Assembly (NCBI GenBank): GCA_943325005.2
Contig: CALPNT020000006.1
Location: 1-35,798 of the forward strand
Length of the DNA stretch: 35,798 nucleotides
From: Bifidobacterium breve
GTDB taxonomy: Bacteria > Cyanobacteriota > Cyanobacteriia > PCC-6307 > Cyanobiaceae
Direction of reading: 5' to 3'
The notes under the pieces are model-generated. The model was not told the DNA's origin, searched no databases, and worked only from the letters and a program-made list of their open reading frames with translations. Position 1 is the first letter of the stretch, and every line of letters begins with the position of its first letter. Below, piece by piece: positions 16,784 to 25,963 of the stretch. Both the position numbers and the translations under genes were made by a program.

Positions 16784-18997
16784 GGCCGCTTCGCTCCGCT
16801 CGGTGTTGCTGCTGCTGTCGTTGAGCTCGACCACCTCGCCGTTGAAGAAATCGGCCAGGCGCTTGGCTTTTTCATCGATTGGCGCCGGAAAGCCGCCGGC
16901 GTGATTCAGGACGCCGGCGGGGGAGGGGGCGCTGGTGGCGGGTTGGGCTGGGCCGGGGTGCGGGGCCGCCGGTGAGCTTGGGCTCGGTGACCGCGCAGCG
17001 TTGCGATCAGCCGGATGGCCTGGGCTGCTGGTTGCGGGGGCGCAGAACGCCGGATCCTGGGCCAGGGCCTGGCTGGCCAACGGTGGGGGGCCGGCTCGAT
17101 CCAGCGCGGCTGACGCGGTGGGTGCTGAACCGGTGGGTGCTGATGCAGGGCTGGTGGAATCCCTGGCCGCGGCGTCCCTGGTTGTGGCCTGGAGGCTCGC
17201 AGCAGCCGTCAGGTTCTGTTCGGTGCTGACCGGCTGGGGAGCCAGCGAGGCTGCTGCCAGGGGCGGTGGCCCTGTGGCGCCAGCGTTGTGCACCGGCGGC
17301 TGCGATCTTGCCGCCACGGGTGCTGGTCTGGTGGGCATCGGGGGCGCCAAGGCCGTGGCGCCGGCGCGTGCCTCGCTGGCCCCTTCCAGTAACAGCTGGC
17401 GCGGGCTGCCCAGGGCTCGGGCCACGGCCCCTTCCAGCAAGCTGATCCGGCTCTGCACCATCGCCATCCAGGTGCCGGCGACCCGCACCACGGCGCGATG
17501 GTCGTCGAGGCGCACGAGCTGGGCCTGCTGGGAGAGCAGCATGCGGGTGGAGGGCAGTTCCAGCCCGGCCAGGATCTGTTGCCAGAGCTCCACCAAGTTG
17601 GGGCTGGCTGCCGTCGAGGCTGACGCCGCCTCTGCGGCTTGGCTGGCAACGGCAGCCTCGGCGGCGGGTATCGCCAGCGGGGCAGGTGGGGAGGTGGTTT
17701 CTGCGCTCACCGCGCTGCCAGCCTCCAGGGCTGCTCCCGGGAGCTCAATTGCGGCCGACACCCTGATGGTTTGAGGGCCAGCCGCCGCTGCAGATGTAAC
17801 GGCCAGGCCCGACTCCGGCAGCGGGCCGGCTTGGGCCGTTGAGCGGGCAGGGCGACTTTCGGCGGCTGGGGCCGGGCGAGCTGGGGCGAAACCGGTGGCC
17901 AGGGGTTCGGCCAGCAGGCCCAGCACCAGCACCTCCAGCCACAACCTCGGCTGCACGCTCAGCCGCAACTGCTGTTCACTGCCCCGCAGCTGGGCTTGCC
18001 AGTGCAGCAGTTTCGCCTTGCCGATCCGGCGCGCCACTTCGGGCAGGCGGGGCCGCAGCTGGGGTGAAACGCTGGTCAGCTCCAGTCGGTCCGGGGCCAC
18101 ACCGGCCAGGAGCAGATCCCGCAGCAGGCTGGCCAGGCCCTGGAGCACCGCGCTCGGTTCCCTGCCTCGCTCCAGCAGGGCTCGGCAGGTTTCAATCACG
18201 CCGAGCGGTTCAGCCGCAGCCATCGCTTCAGCCAGCTCCAGCAACTCCTGTTCGGGTACCGCCCCCAGCAGTTCCCATACGGCGATCGCTTCGATTGGCG
18301 CCGGCAACAGGCTCAGCTGATCCAGCAGGCTTTCGGCATCGCGCAGCCCTCCCTGGGCCCGTTGAGCCACCACGTTGAGCGCTTCGGCGCTGATGCCGAT
18401 CTCCTCCTGGTCGGCGATCCAGCGCAGGTGTCCCTCCAGGGCCTCCATCGGGATGCGTCGGAAATCAAAGCGCTGGCAGCGGGAAAGGATGGTGGGCAGT
18501 ACCCGTTGCGGATCGGTGGTGGCGAGCACGAACACCACCCGCGGCGGCGGTTCCTCCAGGGTCTTGAGCAGGGCGTTGAAGGCGGCGGTCGAGAGCATGT
18601 GGCACTCATCGATCACATACACCTTCCAGCGGGCCTGCACCGGTGCGAAGCGGGAGCGCTCGATCAGCTCGCGGATGTTGTCGACGCCGGTGTTGGAGGC
18701 GGCATCGATCTCAATCACATCGAGGGCATTGCCGGCGGCGATGGAGGTGCAGAGCTCACAGAGGCCGCAGGGTTCCGGCGTGGGACCATCGGCGCCGATG
18801 CAGTTGAGTGAGCGCGCCAGGATGCGGGCGCTGGAGGTCTTGCCGGTGCCGCGGGGGCCGCTGAACAGATAGGCCGGGGCGATCCGGCCGGTGCGCAGGG
18901 CGTTGGTGAGGGTGGCGGCGATCGCCTCCTGCCCCACCAGCTGATCAAAGCGCTGCGGCCGGTACTTGTGATGCAGGGGCTGGTAAGCCTGGGCCAT
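16781..18997 (-). CDS. dnaX: DNA polymerase III subunits gamma/tau
   Basis: A 738-residue clamp-loader ATPase. It opens with YQPLHHKYRPQRFDQLVGQ and carries Walker A GPRGTGKT (47-54), four zinc-binding cysteines (C66, C77, C80, C83), Walker B VYVIDECH (about 127-133), and the SRC motif in ILSRCQRFDF. Domain III ends near residue 365. A roughly 100-residue Ala/Pro/Ser-rich linker, a small folded region at about 464-535 (beginning LVELWQQILAGLELP), a second disordered tail and a terminal DEKAKRLADFFNGE helix follow. No intein is present, although some cyanobacterial DnaX carry one. I see no obvious slippery heptamer for gamma formation. It lies 63 bp after the LRAT-fold gene. Confidence 0.97.
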   Translation of the reverse strand: MAQAYQPLHHKYRPQRFDQLVGQEAIAATLTNALRTGRIAPAYLFSGPRGTGKTSSARILARSLNCIGADGPTPEPCGLCELCTSIAAGNALDVIEIDAASNTGVDNIRELIERSRFAPVQARWKVYVIDECHMLSTAAFNALLKTLEEPPPRVVFVLATTDPQRVLPTILSRCQRFDFRRIPMEALEGHLRWIADQEEIGISAEALNVVAQRAQGGLRDAESLLDQLSLLPAPIEAIAVWELLGAVPEQELLELAEAMAAAEPLGVIETCRALLERGREPSAVLQGLASLLRDLLLAGVAPDRLELTSVSPQLRPRLPEVARRIGKAKLLHWQAQLRGSEQQLRLSVQPRLWLEVLVLGLLAEPLATGFAPARPAPAAESRPARSTAQAGPLPESGLAVTSAAAAGPQTIRVSAAIELPGAALEAGSAVSAETTSPPAPLAIPAAEAAVASQAAEAASASTAASPNLVELWQQILAGLELPSTRMLLSQQAQLVRLDDHRAVVRVAGTWMAMVQSRISLLEGAVARALGSPRQLLLEGASEARAGATALAPPMPTRPAPVAARSQPPVHNAGATGPPPLAAASLAPQPVSTEQNLTAAASLQATTRDAAARDSTSPASAPTGSAPTASAALDRAGPPPLASQALAQDPAFCAPATSSPGHPADRNAARSPSPSSPAAPHPGPAQPATSAPSPAGVLNHAGGFPAPIDEKAKRLADFFNGEVVELNDSSSNTERSEAA

Positions 18998-19060
18998 CGC
19001 GGTCGCCCGGGGGGACGGAGTGGTGCGGAGCGCCCCGCGCGACGCCGCGGGCCAATCAGG

Positions 19061-19735
19061 CTACCGGCCCTCTCCCGCATCCAGCAGTCGCTCCAGTTGG
19101 GCCTCCATCTCCTCCACCTGGCTCAGCTGGTCCGCCAACTGCTGGGCTGCCAGCCGCAGTCGCCGGAAATGGTCCTGGCCTTCTTCGCCGGGCCAGCGCT
19201 GTTCGGCCTTGGCCAGCTCCTGTTCCAGCCTCTCCTGCAAGGAGCGCCGCAGGCCATCGATCTGCTCAAGGCTGCGCAGCGCCAGGGTTCGGCCCTGCTC
19301 GAGGTGCTGGGGATCGAGGCTGAGCCCTTGGCGCAACAGCACCCGCGCCCCGGTGAGCAGGGCCGCCGGCATGAACTGGCCCAGAGCCAGGGCCCCGAGG
19401 CTGCCGGTATGGAGCCAGTCTTCGACCTGGCTGCTGCGATGGCGGCCGGTCTTGCACCAGTGGGCGAAGTGCTCGCAGTTGTTGAACAGCAGGTTGTAGC
19501 GCTGCTCCCCCAGGCGGCCCATGGCGCGCCGCAGGGTGACGCCGGTTGGGGAGCAGTCGGCCGGCGCATAGGGCACGGCCGTGATCGGCTGGCCGCGGCT
19601 GAACTCCAGGCGGGGACTGCGCAGGATCTCGCGACCCTCCAGGTAGTGGGCCACGGTGCCATCCCCCAGGTCGATGCCGTGGTGCATGAACAGGCCGTGC
19701 TGGCGAGGGGCCTGGAGGTGGTCGGCGGCGGCCAA
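19061..19735 (-). CDS. LRAT-domain (NlpC/P60-like) protein
   Basis: A 224-residue protein. The N-terminal domain matches the lecithin:retinol acyltransferase-like papain-fold family: catalytic His in FMHHGIDLGDG (H18), second His in TVAHY (H30, the same 12-residue spacing as in LRAT), and catalytic Cys C87 in NNCEHFAHW. Such proteins are thioester-forming acyltransferases, phospholipases or amidases, often on lipid or peptide substrates. The C-terminal half (about 130-224) is a long charged helix, probably a coiled coil. An in-frame TGA at 19742-19744 forces the start to TTG 19735, since the domain needs the residues from DHLQ onward. It sits between clpX (110 bp upstream) and dnaX (63 bp downstream). 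The substrate is unknown. Confidence 0.85.
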   Translation of the reverse strand: MAAADHLQAPRQHGLFMHHGIDLGDGTVAHYLEGREILRSPRLEFSRGQPITAVPYAPADCSPTGVTLRRAMGRLGEQRYNLLFNNCEHFAHWCKTGRHRSSQVEDWLHTGSLGALALGQFMPAALLTGARVLLRQGLSLDPQHLEQGRTLALRSLEQIDGLRRSLQERLEQELAKAEQRWPGEEGQDHFRRLRLAAQQLADQLSQVEEMEAQLERLLDAGEGR

Positions 19736-19845
19736 GGCGGTTCAGGCAGCGTTGACGCCCGATCAGCTTGGACCCGCTGGCCGCTGTGCTGGCCCCGCAG
19801 GCAGGGGGGATTGCCCGACCCGAAGTCCGGCGGCTGGATCTGACG

Positions 19846-21216
19846 TCAGGCCGTGGCGGCTTCGTCCATCCGGGTGTCGCGGTCGTGGCTGGCACTGGGA
19901 ATCTGCACCACGTTGGCCTTGTTGCGCTGTTCCACTAGGGCCCGGGTGATCGTGAAGGTTTGGATGTCCTGGCGCGAGGGGAGGTCGTACATCACCTCCA
20001 GCATCAGTTCCTCAACGATGCCGCGCAGAGCCCGGGCACCGGTTTTGCGGCGATGGGCCTCGACGGCAATGGCGGCGATGGCGTCCGGCTCGAAGTCCAG
20101 GCGCACATTGTCCATGCTGAGCAGGGTCTGAAACTGCTTGACCAAGGCATCGCGCGGTTCGGTGAGGATCGCTTCAAGGGCCTCGGTATCGAGGGGTTGC
20201 AGTACCGCACTCACCGGCAGGCGGCCGATGAATTCCGGGATCAGGCCATAGCGCACCAGATCATTGGGTTCGAGATGGCGTAGGGCTTCTGCCACCTGGC
20301 GCTCTTTGCCGGTGCGCGGGCGTCCCTGGCCTCCTTCAGGCAGAAAGCCGATGGCGTTGCGACCCAGCCGCTTCTGAATCACGTCTTCGAGGCCGACGAA
20401 GGCGCCGCCACAGATGAACAGGATCTGGCTGGTGTCGACCTGGATGCAGTCCTGGTAAGGATGCTTGCGACCCCCCTGGGGCGGCACGTTGGCCACCGTG
20501 CCCTCCAGCATCTTCAACAGGGCCTGTTGCACGCCCTCGCCGGAGACATCGCGGGTGATCGAGGGATTTTCACTTTTGCGGGCGATCTTGTCGATTTCGT
20601 CGATATAGATGATGCCCCGCTGGGCCTGTTCCACATCCAGGTCGGCTTTCTGCAGCAGCCGCAACAGGATGTTCTCCACGTCTTCGCCTACATAGCCGGC
20701 TTCGGTGAGCGTGGTGGCATCGGCCACGGCAAACGGCACATCCAGCATCTCCGCCAACGACTGGGCCAGCAGTGTTTTGCCGCAGCCGGTGGGCCCGATC
20801 AGCAGGATGTTCGACTTGTGCAGCCGGGTGGCTGTCTGGTCGGTTTCTCCCTTGCCGTCCCCCTGCCAGGCCAGGCGCTTGTAGTGGTTGTAGACCGCTA
20901 CCGACAGCACTTTTTTGGCTTCATCCTGGCCCACCACCTGCTGATCCAGGAAACTCTTGATCTCCTGGGGCTTGGGCACCTGGGCCAGGGTGGGGGCAGG
21001 CCTGGGAGCTTTCTTGGGTTGGTTTTTGCGGCTGGTTTCCGGGCTGGGGCGACTGGCGTGGCCCTGGCCATCCACCAGCTCTTCGTCAAGGATTTCGTTG
21101 CAGAGATCAATGCACTCGTCGCAGATGTAGACGCCTGGTCCGGCAATCAACTTGCGGACCTGCTCCTGGGACTTGCCACAGAAGGAGCATTTCAGATGGG
21201 CGTCGAACTTGGCCAT
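19846..21216 (-). CDS. clpX: ATP-dependent Clp protease ATP-binding subunit ClpX
   Basis: A 456-residue AAA+ unfoldase. The N-terminal zinc-binding domain has C10, C13, C32 and C35 (CSFC and CDEC). After a basic Pro-rich linker come Walker A GPTGCGKT, the [12 protein letters not shown] pore loop, Walker [12 protein letters not shown], the RKH loop in GGRKHPYQD, and the IGF tripeptide in [11 protein letters not shown] that docks onto ClpP. The frame is open to 21378, but ATG 21216 begins [15 protein letters not shown], the expected N-terminus. The zinc domain and IGF loop indicate a standard ClpX working with the ClpP encoded 127 bp upstream. Confidence 0.98.
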   Translation of the reverse strand: MAKFDAHLKCSFCGKSQEQVRKLIAGPGVYICDECIDLCNEILDEELVDGQGHASRPSPETSRKNQPKKAPRPAPTLAQVPKPQEIKSFLDQQVVGQDEAKKVLSVAVYNHYKRLAWQGDGKGETDQTATRLHKSNILLIGPTGCGKTLLAQSLAEMLDVPFAVADATTLTEAGYVGEDVENILLRLLQKADLDVEQAQRGIIYIDEIDKIARKSENPSITRDVSGEGVQQALLKMLEGTVANVPPQGGRKHPYQDCIQVDTSQILFICGGAFVGLEDVIQKRLGRNAIGFLPEGGQGRPRTGKERQVAEALRHLEPNDLVRYGLIPEFIGRLPVSAVLQPLDTEALEAILTEPRDALVKQFQTLLSMDNVRLDFEPDAIAAIAVEAHRRKTGARALRGIVEELMLEVMYDLPSRQDIQTFTITRALVEQRNKANVVQIPSASHDRDTRMDEAATA

Positions 21217-21343
21217 CGGCGACGGGTGGGGCGGCGAAGGAGTGGACAGGGGCGGCTGCCGCTGCCAAGGGTCACCCTGGGTGCGGCGGCGTTTGCTCTC
21301 CTTGAGGATCTGAACGGGGCTGGACTGGCCCCAGGGCGGGAGG

Positions 21344-22066
21344 TCAGTCTGGGGCCGGTAGGCCGCTGTCGTTGACAACCCGGTCGATCAGACCGTATTC
21401 AACCGCTTCAGCTGGCGAAAGGAAGTAGTCGCGGTCAGTGTCTTCGGCGATTTTGTCCAACGGTTGGCCGGTGTGTTCGGCCATCAGGCCGTTGAGCGTG
21501 TCCTTGAGATACAGAATCTCGCGGGCCTGAATCTCGATGTCCACGGCCTGGCCCTGGGCACCACCGAGGGGCTGGTGGATCATGATCCGGGCATTGGGAA
21601 GCGCCAATCGCTTGCCCTTGGCGCCGCCCGAGAGCAGGAAGGCCCCCATGCTGGCGGCCAGTCCGTAGCAGATGGTGACGACGTCAGGGGCCACCTGCTG
21701 CATCGTGTCGTAGATGGCCAGCCCGGCGGTGACCGAGCCGCCGGGGGAGTTCACATAGATCTGGATGTCCTTGTCCGGATCCTCGGCCTCCAGGTACAGC
21801 AGCTGTGCCACCAGCGAATCGGCCACCTGATCGTCGATGCCGGTGCCCAGGAAGATGATCCGTTCCCGCAACATCCGGGAATAGATGTCGAAGGCCCGAT
21901 CCCCCCGGCCGGACTGCTCCACCACCGTGGGCAGGATGCCGGGTGCCGCGCTGGGTGGCGGTGCGGTGATGGCGTTCCAGGGCTGAGGGCCGCTCCAGTG
22001 GCTGTGCACTGGGTGGCGCCGCAGGCCACCGGGGGAGGAAAACGGATTGGGTTGGGCGTCGATCAC
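21344..22066 (-). CDS. clpP: ATP-dependent Clp protease proteolytic subunit
   Basis: A 240-residue serine protease. The catalytic triad is S139 (GLAASMGAF), H164 (MIHQP) and D213 (TDRDYFL), with the spacing of E. coli ClpP, so this is an active ClpP rather than a ClpR. The oxyanion segment [11 protein letters not shown] is intact. The start is GTG at 22066. It yields about 43 Pro/His-rich residues before the [21 protein letters not shown] core, so part of the leader may be processed or the real start may be the GTG at residue 20. The tig-clpP-clpX order corresponds to the clpP2-clpX locus of cyanobacteria. Confidence 0.96.
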   Translation of the reverse strand: MIDAQPNPFSSPGGLRRHPVHSHWSGPQPWNAITAPPPSAAPGILPTVVEQSGRGDRAFDIYSRMLRERIIFLGTGIDDQVADSLVAQLLYLEAEDPDKDIQIYVNSPGGSVTAGLAIYDTMQQVAPDVVTICYGLAASMGAFLLSGGAKGKRLALPNARIMIHQPLGGAQGQAVDIEIQAREILYLKDTLNGLMAEHTGQPLDKIAEDTDRDYFLSPAEAVEYGLIDRVVNDSGLPAPD

Positions 22067-22107
22067 GCGGACTGTCTCAGGCCTGGGTATGGATGCAATC
22101 TATGGGC

Positions 22108-23577
22108 TTAGTCCTTGGCGGCGGCAGTTGGCCCGGCCTTGGTCGGGCTGTCGGCGGCTTCGGCTTCGGCTTCCAGCGCCTCCGCGTCGTTGGTTGCCGG
22201 CGGTTTTTCGGTGACGGTGCTGTTGGCCTCAAGCCATTCGAGCAGGCGCTCATTGAGCAAATCGTCGCCGACGGCCAGGCGTAGCCGCTGGGGATCAATG
22301 GTGCTGGTGTCGCTCAGGCCGAGGCTCACCTCTTTGACTTTGGCCTCGATGTCCGCCTCGGCCACCGCGATCGCCTCTGCGGCGGCAAGGGCCTTGAGCG
22401 CCAGGTTGCGACGCAGTCGCTGTTCCGCCTCCGGGCGGGAGGTGTCCACCAGGCTGCGCACCAGATCCTGGGTGAACAGTTTCTTGACATCCATACCCTG
22501 TTGGGCGATCTGGCTGGCGGTCTGCTCGATCAGGTTGCGGATTTCGGTCTGAATCAGGGTCTCGGGTAGCTCCACCTCCAGCTGTTCCACCAGCGCTTCC
22601 AGCAGGGCATCGTGGCGATTGGCGCGGTGACGCCGCTCGGCGTCCTCCTGCAGGCGGGTTTCGAGATCGGCCCGCAGTTCGGCGAGGGTGGATTTGTCGC
22701 TGGCCTGTTGGGCGAAGGCGTCGTCCAGTGGCGGCAGTTCCTGGGTTTTGAGCTCGATCAGGGTGATCTCAAATTCCGCCGGCCGGCCGGCAGCCTCCGC
22801 CTGGGGATAGGACTCGGGGAAGCTGCAGGACACGGTGCGACTGTCGCCGGGCTCCATGCCGAGGATTCCCTCAATGAAGCCGGGAATCATGCGGCCCTCT
22901 TCCAGTTCCACCTCCATGCCCTCGGAGCTGCCGCCTTCAATCGCCTCACCGGTGTCGCTGTAGGTACCGCTGAAGCTCACCTCGGCCACATCGCCGCTGG
23001 CAGCGGCGCGGCCTTCCACCGGCACCAGCGTCGCCAGGCGGCGACGCGACTGGTCCAGCAGCTCATCGACCCGGGCGGGGTCGTAGCTGATCGCTTCGGC
23101 TTCAGCCTGCAGTCCCTTGGTGAGCTTGAGGCTGGGAGTGGGCTCCACGTCCAGCTCCAGGGTGAAGGTGAGCGCGCTGCCGGGTTCAAAGCGTGCCAGC
23201 ACCGCCTCAAAGGCTTCGTTGAGCTGGGGCGCGCTGATGGCCTCGATCTTGGCCTGGCCGACGGCGTCACGGAAGGCGCTGTCCACCAGTTCCTCAAGGG
23301 CCGTGGCCCGGATGCGCAGGGGACCGATCTGCTGCAGCAGCACCGGCCGGGGCACCTTGCCTTTGCGGAAGCCGGGCAGCTTGATGCTGCGGCTGAGTTT
23401 GGCCAGGGCGGCGTCGTAGCTGGCCTGGCAGCGGCTCCCCGTGACGCCGATCTCCACCGCCAGTCGGCTTCCCGGACGGGGGCTGGTGCTGACCTGGAGG
23501 GAGGCGTTGGCTTGGCTGGCCTCGCTCTCGGCGGCTGGGGTCTGGGCGGCTTTGGAGCTGGCGGCGGCTGGACTCAT
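22108..23577 (-). CDS. tig: Trigger factor
   Basis: A 489-residue ribosome-associated chaperone with peptidyl-prolyl isomerase activity. The ribosome-docking loop GFRKGKVP lies at residues 69-76. The FKBP-type domain includes [17 protein letters not shown] and [16 protein letters not shown], and the C-terminal helical chaperone domain covers about 280-450. Both ends are unusual in composition: about 27 Ala/Ser residues before the first domain and an acidic Ala-rich tail of about 35 residues (from EKPPATND). ATG 23577; no Shine-Dalgarno. clpP starts 41 bp after its stop. Confidence 0.97.
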   Translation of the reverse strand: MSPAAASSKAAQTPAAESEASQANASLQVSTSPRPGSRLAVEIGVTGSRCQASYDAALAKLSRSIKLPGFRKGKVPRPVLLQQIGPLRIRATALEELVDSAFRDAVGQAKIEAISAPQLNEAFEAVLARFEPGSALTFTLELDVEPTPSLKLTKGLQAEAEAISYDPARVDELLDQSRRRLATLVPVEGRAAASGDVAEVSFSGTYSDTGEAIEGGSSEGMEVELEEGRMIPGFIEGILGMEPGDSRTVSCSFPESYPQAEAAGRPAEFEITLIELKTQELPPLDDAFAQQASDKSTLAELRADLETRLQEDAERRHRANRHDALLEALVEQLEVELPETLIQTEIRNLIEQTASQIAQQGMDVKKLFTQDLVRSLVDTSRPEAEQRLRRNLALKALAAAEAIAVAEADIEAKVKEVSLGLSDTSTIDPQRLRLAVGDDLLNERLLEWLEANSTVTEKPPATNDAEALEAEAEAADSPTKAGPTAAAKD

Positions 23578-23946
23578 GAACGGGGCCGATCGAGCAGGGC
23601 AGCCCCCGATCCTAGAAACTGGCGCGGCCGACCCTCGCTGGATCGACGCAGGTGCGTATTGTGGAAAGGACGCAAGCGCGCGACATATTCCTGCTTAGGC
23701 GGTAACGGCATTGGGCCGAACCGTCCCTCCGGTAAGCCTTCCGGCACCGGCTTTCAGTGCAGCAATCCGCAACAGCCCAGTTGGTTGTTCTGTTTTGCGC
23801 CTTTCTCACTATCCAGGAACCGAGCGCAGTCTTCTTCGCCCCCTGCCCCTTCGGTCTCCGACAGTCCTGTTTCCAAACCGTCCCTTCCGTTGACCGCCTT
23901 TACCGCAGCTCCTTCTCCCGATCTCCGCTCTGTCTGCCCTGGTGGT
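23578..23946. other. Divergent spacer between tig and asd
   Basis: This 369-bp stretch must contain the promoters of the tig-clpP-clpX run and of asd-dapA. I see no gene in it. It holds an AT-richer pocket (about 23685-23697, around CATATTCC) and a T-rich plus-strand stretch (about 23778-23815, TTGTTCTGTTTTGCG) that could be promoter material, but no -35/-10 pair with normal spacing is convincing. Its asd end is uncertain because asd may start at TTG 23890 instead. Confidence 0.4.
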
Positions 23947-24984
23947 TTGCCCCGCCGGCCGTTGAACGTGGCTGTACTCGGGGCCACCGGTGCGGTTGGC
24001 CACGAGTTGCTGCAGTTGCTCGAGGAGCGCGCCTTCCCCGTGGCCGAGCTCACGGTGCTGGCCTCACCCCGTTCCGCTGGTGCGTCGATCAGCTGGTGTG
24101 GTGAGAGCCTCACGCTCAAGCCAGTCGAGGAGGGCTGTTTCGATGGCGTTGATCTGGTCCTGGCCTCGGCTGGTGGTGCGGTGTCGCGCCACTGGGCACC
24201 CCGGGCCGTGGCCGCCGGTGCGGTGGTGATCGACAACTCCAGCGCCTTCCGCCTGGATCCGGCGGTGCCGCTGGTGGTTCCCGAGGTGAACCCCCAAGCC
24301 GCCTTCGCCCATCAGGGCATCATTGCCAACCCCAACTGCACCACCATTCTGTTGACCCTGGCTCTGGCGCCCCTGGCGGCACGGCGGCCGATCCGGCGCG
24401 TGGTGCTGAGCACCTACCAGTCCGCCAGTGGCGCCGGCGCCCGGGCCATGGAGGAGCTGCGCCAGCTCAGTCGCACGGTGCTTGAAGGTGGCGAACCGGT
24501 GAGTGAGGTGTTGCCCCATTCCCTGGCCTTCAACCTGTTCCTGCATAACTCGCCGCTGCAGGCCAGCGGCTACTGCGAAGAAGAGTTGAAAATGATCAAC
24601 GAAACCCGCAAGATCATGGCGCTGCCGGATCTGCGTCTGACGGCCACCTGTGTGCGGGTGCCGGTGTTGCGGGCCCATTCCGAGGCGGTGAACATCGAGT
24701 TCGAGGAGCCTTTCCCAGTGGCGGAAGCTCGGGCGTTGCTGGCGGTGGCAGCAGGGGTGGAGCTGATTGAGGACTTTGACGCCAACCGCTTCCCGATGCC
24801 CACCGATGTCACCGGTCGCGATCCGGTGGCGGTCGGTCGCATTCGCCAGGATCTCAGTGACCCGCATGCTCTCGAGCTCTGGCTCTGCGGCGATCAGATC
24901 CGTAAAGGGGCGGCGCTCAATGCCATCCAGATCGCTGAACTGCTGATCGCCGGTGCGCCACAGGCTCCAGGAGGCGTCGCTTGA
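23947..24984 (+). CDS. asd: Aspartate-semialdehyde dehydrogenase
   Basis: Reduces aspartyl phosphate to aspartate semialdehyde with NADPH, the second step toward lysine, diaminopimelate, threonine and methionine. The Rossmann motif [11 protein letters not shown] opens the protein. The nucleophile is C131 in NPNCTTI (numbering from 23947), followed by [10 protein letters not shown] and the catalytic His region [13 protein letters not shown]. The frame is open for 1.3 kb upstream but has no ATG near the core. In-frame TTG codons at 23890, 23947 and 23962 are the candidates. I chose 23947 because its 345 residues fit the usual family length; the others give 364 and 340. The stop overlaps the dapA start by four bases. 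Confidence 0.95.
   Translation: MPRRPLNVAVLGATGAVGHELLQLLEERAFPVAELTVLASPRSAGASISWCGESLTLKPVEEGCFDGVDLVLASAGGAVSRHWAPRAVAAGAVVIDNSSAFRLDPAVPLVVPEVNPQAAFAHQGIIANPNCTTILLTLALAPLAARRPIRRVVLSTYQSASGAGARAMEELRQLSRTVLEGGEPVSEVLPHSLAFNLFLHNSPLQASGYCEEELKMINETRKIMALPDLRLTATCVRVPVLRAHSEAVNIEFEEPFPVAEARALLAVAAGVELIEDFDANRFPMPTDVTGRDPVAVGRIRQDLSDPHALELWLCGDQIRKGAALNAIQIAELLIAGAPQAPGGVA
24969..24974 (+). promoter_or_regulatory. Shine-Dalgarno of dapA
   Basis: A perfect AGGAGG six bases before the TTG at 24981, inside the last codons of asd. It justifies an otherwise unlikely TTG start that overlaps the asd stop. Confidence 0.85.
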
Positions 24985-25898
24985 GCGCCGATCTCCCCAC
25001 CGCGGCCGGTCCCCAGGCCCCCTTCGGCCGGGTGCTCACCGCCATGGTCACGCCGTTCAATGCCGATGGGGCGGTGGATCTGGCGTTGGCGGCTCGCCTG
25101 GCCGAGCACCTGGTGTCCCATGGCTCCGATGGGCTGGTGCTCTGCGGCACCACCGGCGAATCCCCCACGCTGAGCTGGCAGGAGCAGCACCGCTTGTTCG
25201 CGGCGGTGAAGGAGGCTTTGGCCGGTCGTGTGCCCCTGCTGGCCGGCAGCGGCAGCAACTGCACCGCCGAGGCGGTGGAGGCAACCCGGGAGGCGGCCGA
25301 ACTCGGCGCGGATGGAGCTCTGGTGGTGGTGCCGTACTACAACAAGCCACCCCAGGATGGCCTTGAGGCCCATTTTCGGGCGGTGGCGGCGGCGGCGCCT
25401 GAGCTGCCGTTGATGCTTTACAACATCCCCGGCCGAACGGGCTGCAGCCTGGCGCCGGAAACGGTCGCCCGTCTGCTGGACTGTCCCAATGTGATCAGCT
25501 TCAAGGCGGCCAGTGGCACCACGGAGGAGGTGAGCCAGCTGCGCGGCCTCTGCGGCAATCGCCTGGCGATCTACAGCGGCGATGACGCCCTCACACTGCC
25601 GATGCTTGCCGTCGGAGCCGTTGGTGTGGTCAGCGTCGCCAGCCATCTGGTGGGTCCAGCCATCCGCGCCCTGGTTCAGGCCTTCCTGGCCGGCGATCAC
25701 GCCGCCGCCCTCGCCCTGCACGAGCAGCTGCTGCCGCTGTTCAAAGCCCTCTTCTGCACCACCAATCCCGTGCCGGTGAAAGCCGCCCTTGAGATCACCG
25801 GCTGGCCGGTGGGTGCTCCCCGTCTTCCCCTTCTCCCTGCTGAGCGCGATGTGAGACAACGACTGCATTCAGTTCTGGCTGCCCTGCGTCCCACCTGA
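24981..25898 (+). CDS. dapA: 4-hydroxy-tetrahydrodipicolinate synthase
   Basis: A 305-residue TIM-barrel aldolase condensing pyruvate with aspartate semialdehyde, the committed step to lysine and diaminopimelate. The Schiff-base Lys is K175 in ISFKAASGT. The proton-relay Thr and Tyr are in CGTTGE (T57/T58) and YNIPGRT (Y147), and VVPYYNKP is intact. The conserved residue after the lysine is Ala rather than the common Glu. The start is TTG, overlapping the asd stop as TTGA; a perfect AGGAGG six bases upstream supports it and indicates translational coupling. RNase J follows after 65 bp. Confidence 0.97.
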   Translation: MSADLPTAAGPQAPFGRVLTAMVTPFNADGAVDLALAARLAEHLVSHGSDGLVLCGTTGESPTLSWQEQHRLFAAVKEALAGRVPLLAGSGSNCTAEAVEATREAAELGADGALVVVPYYNKPPQDGLEAHFRAVAAAAPELPLMLYNIPGRTGCSLAPETVARLLDCPNVISFKAASGTTEEVSQLRGLCGNRLAIYSGDDALTLPMLAVGAVGVVSVASHLVGPAIRALVQAFLAGDHAAALALHEQLLPLFKALFCTTNPVPVKAALEITGWPVGAPRLPLLPAERDVRQRLHSVLAALRPT

Positions 25899-25963
25899 CG
25901 CCAAGGCTTGCTTCCAGCTACGGCACCACGTCCAAAACGTACGAATTATCCGGGTATCTCTTC

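Noticed and set aside
20461..21375. Long plus-strand open frame opposite clpX
   Set aside because: Antisense of the ClpX AAA+ domain; no independent evidence.
21217..21378. N-terminal extension of ClpX to 21378
   Set aside because: The 54 extra residues would overlap the end of clpP and precede the perfectly placed zinc-domain start at 21216.
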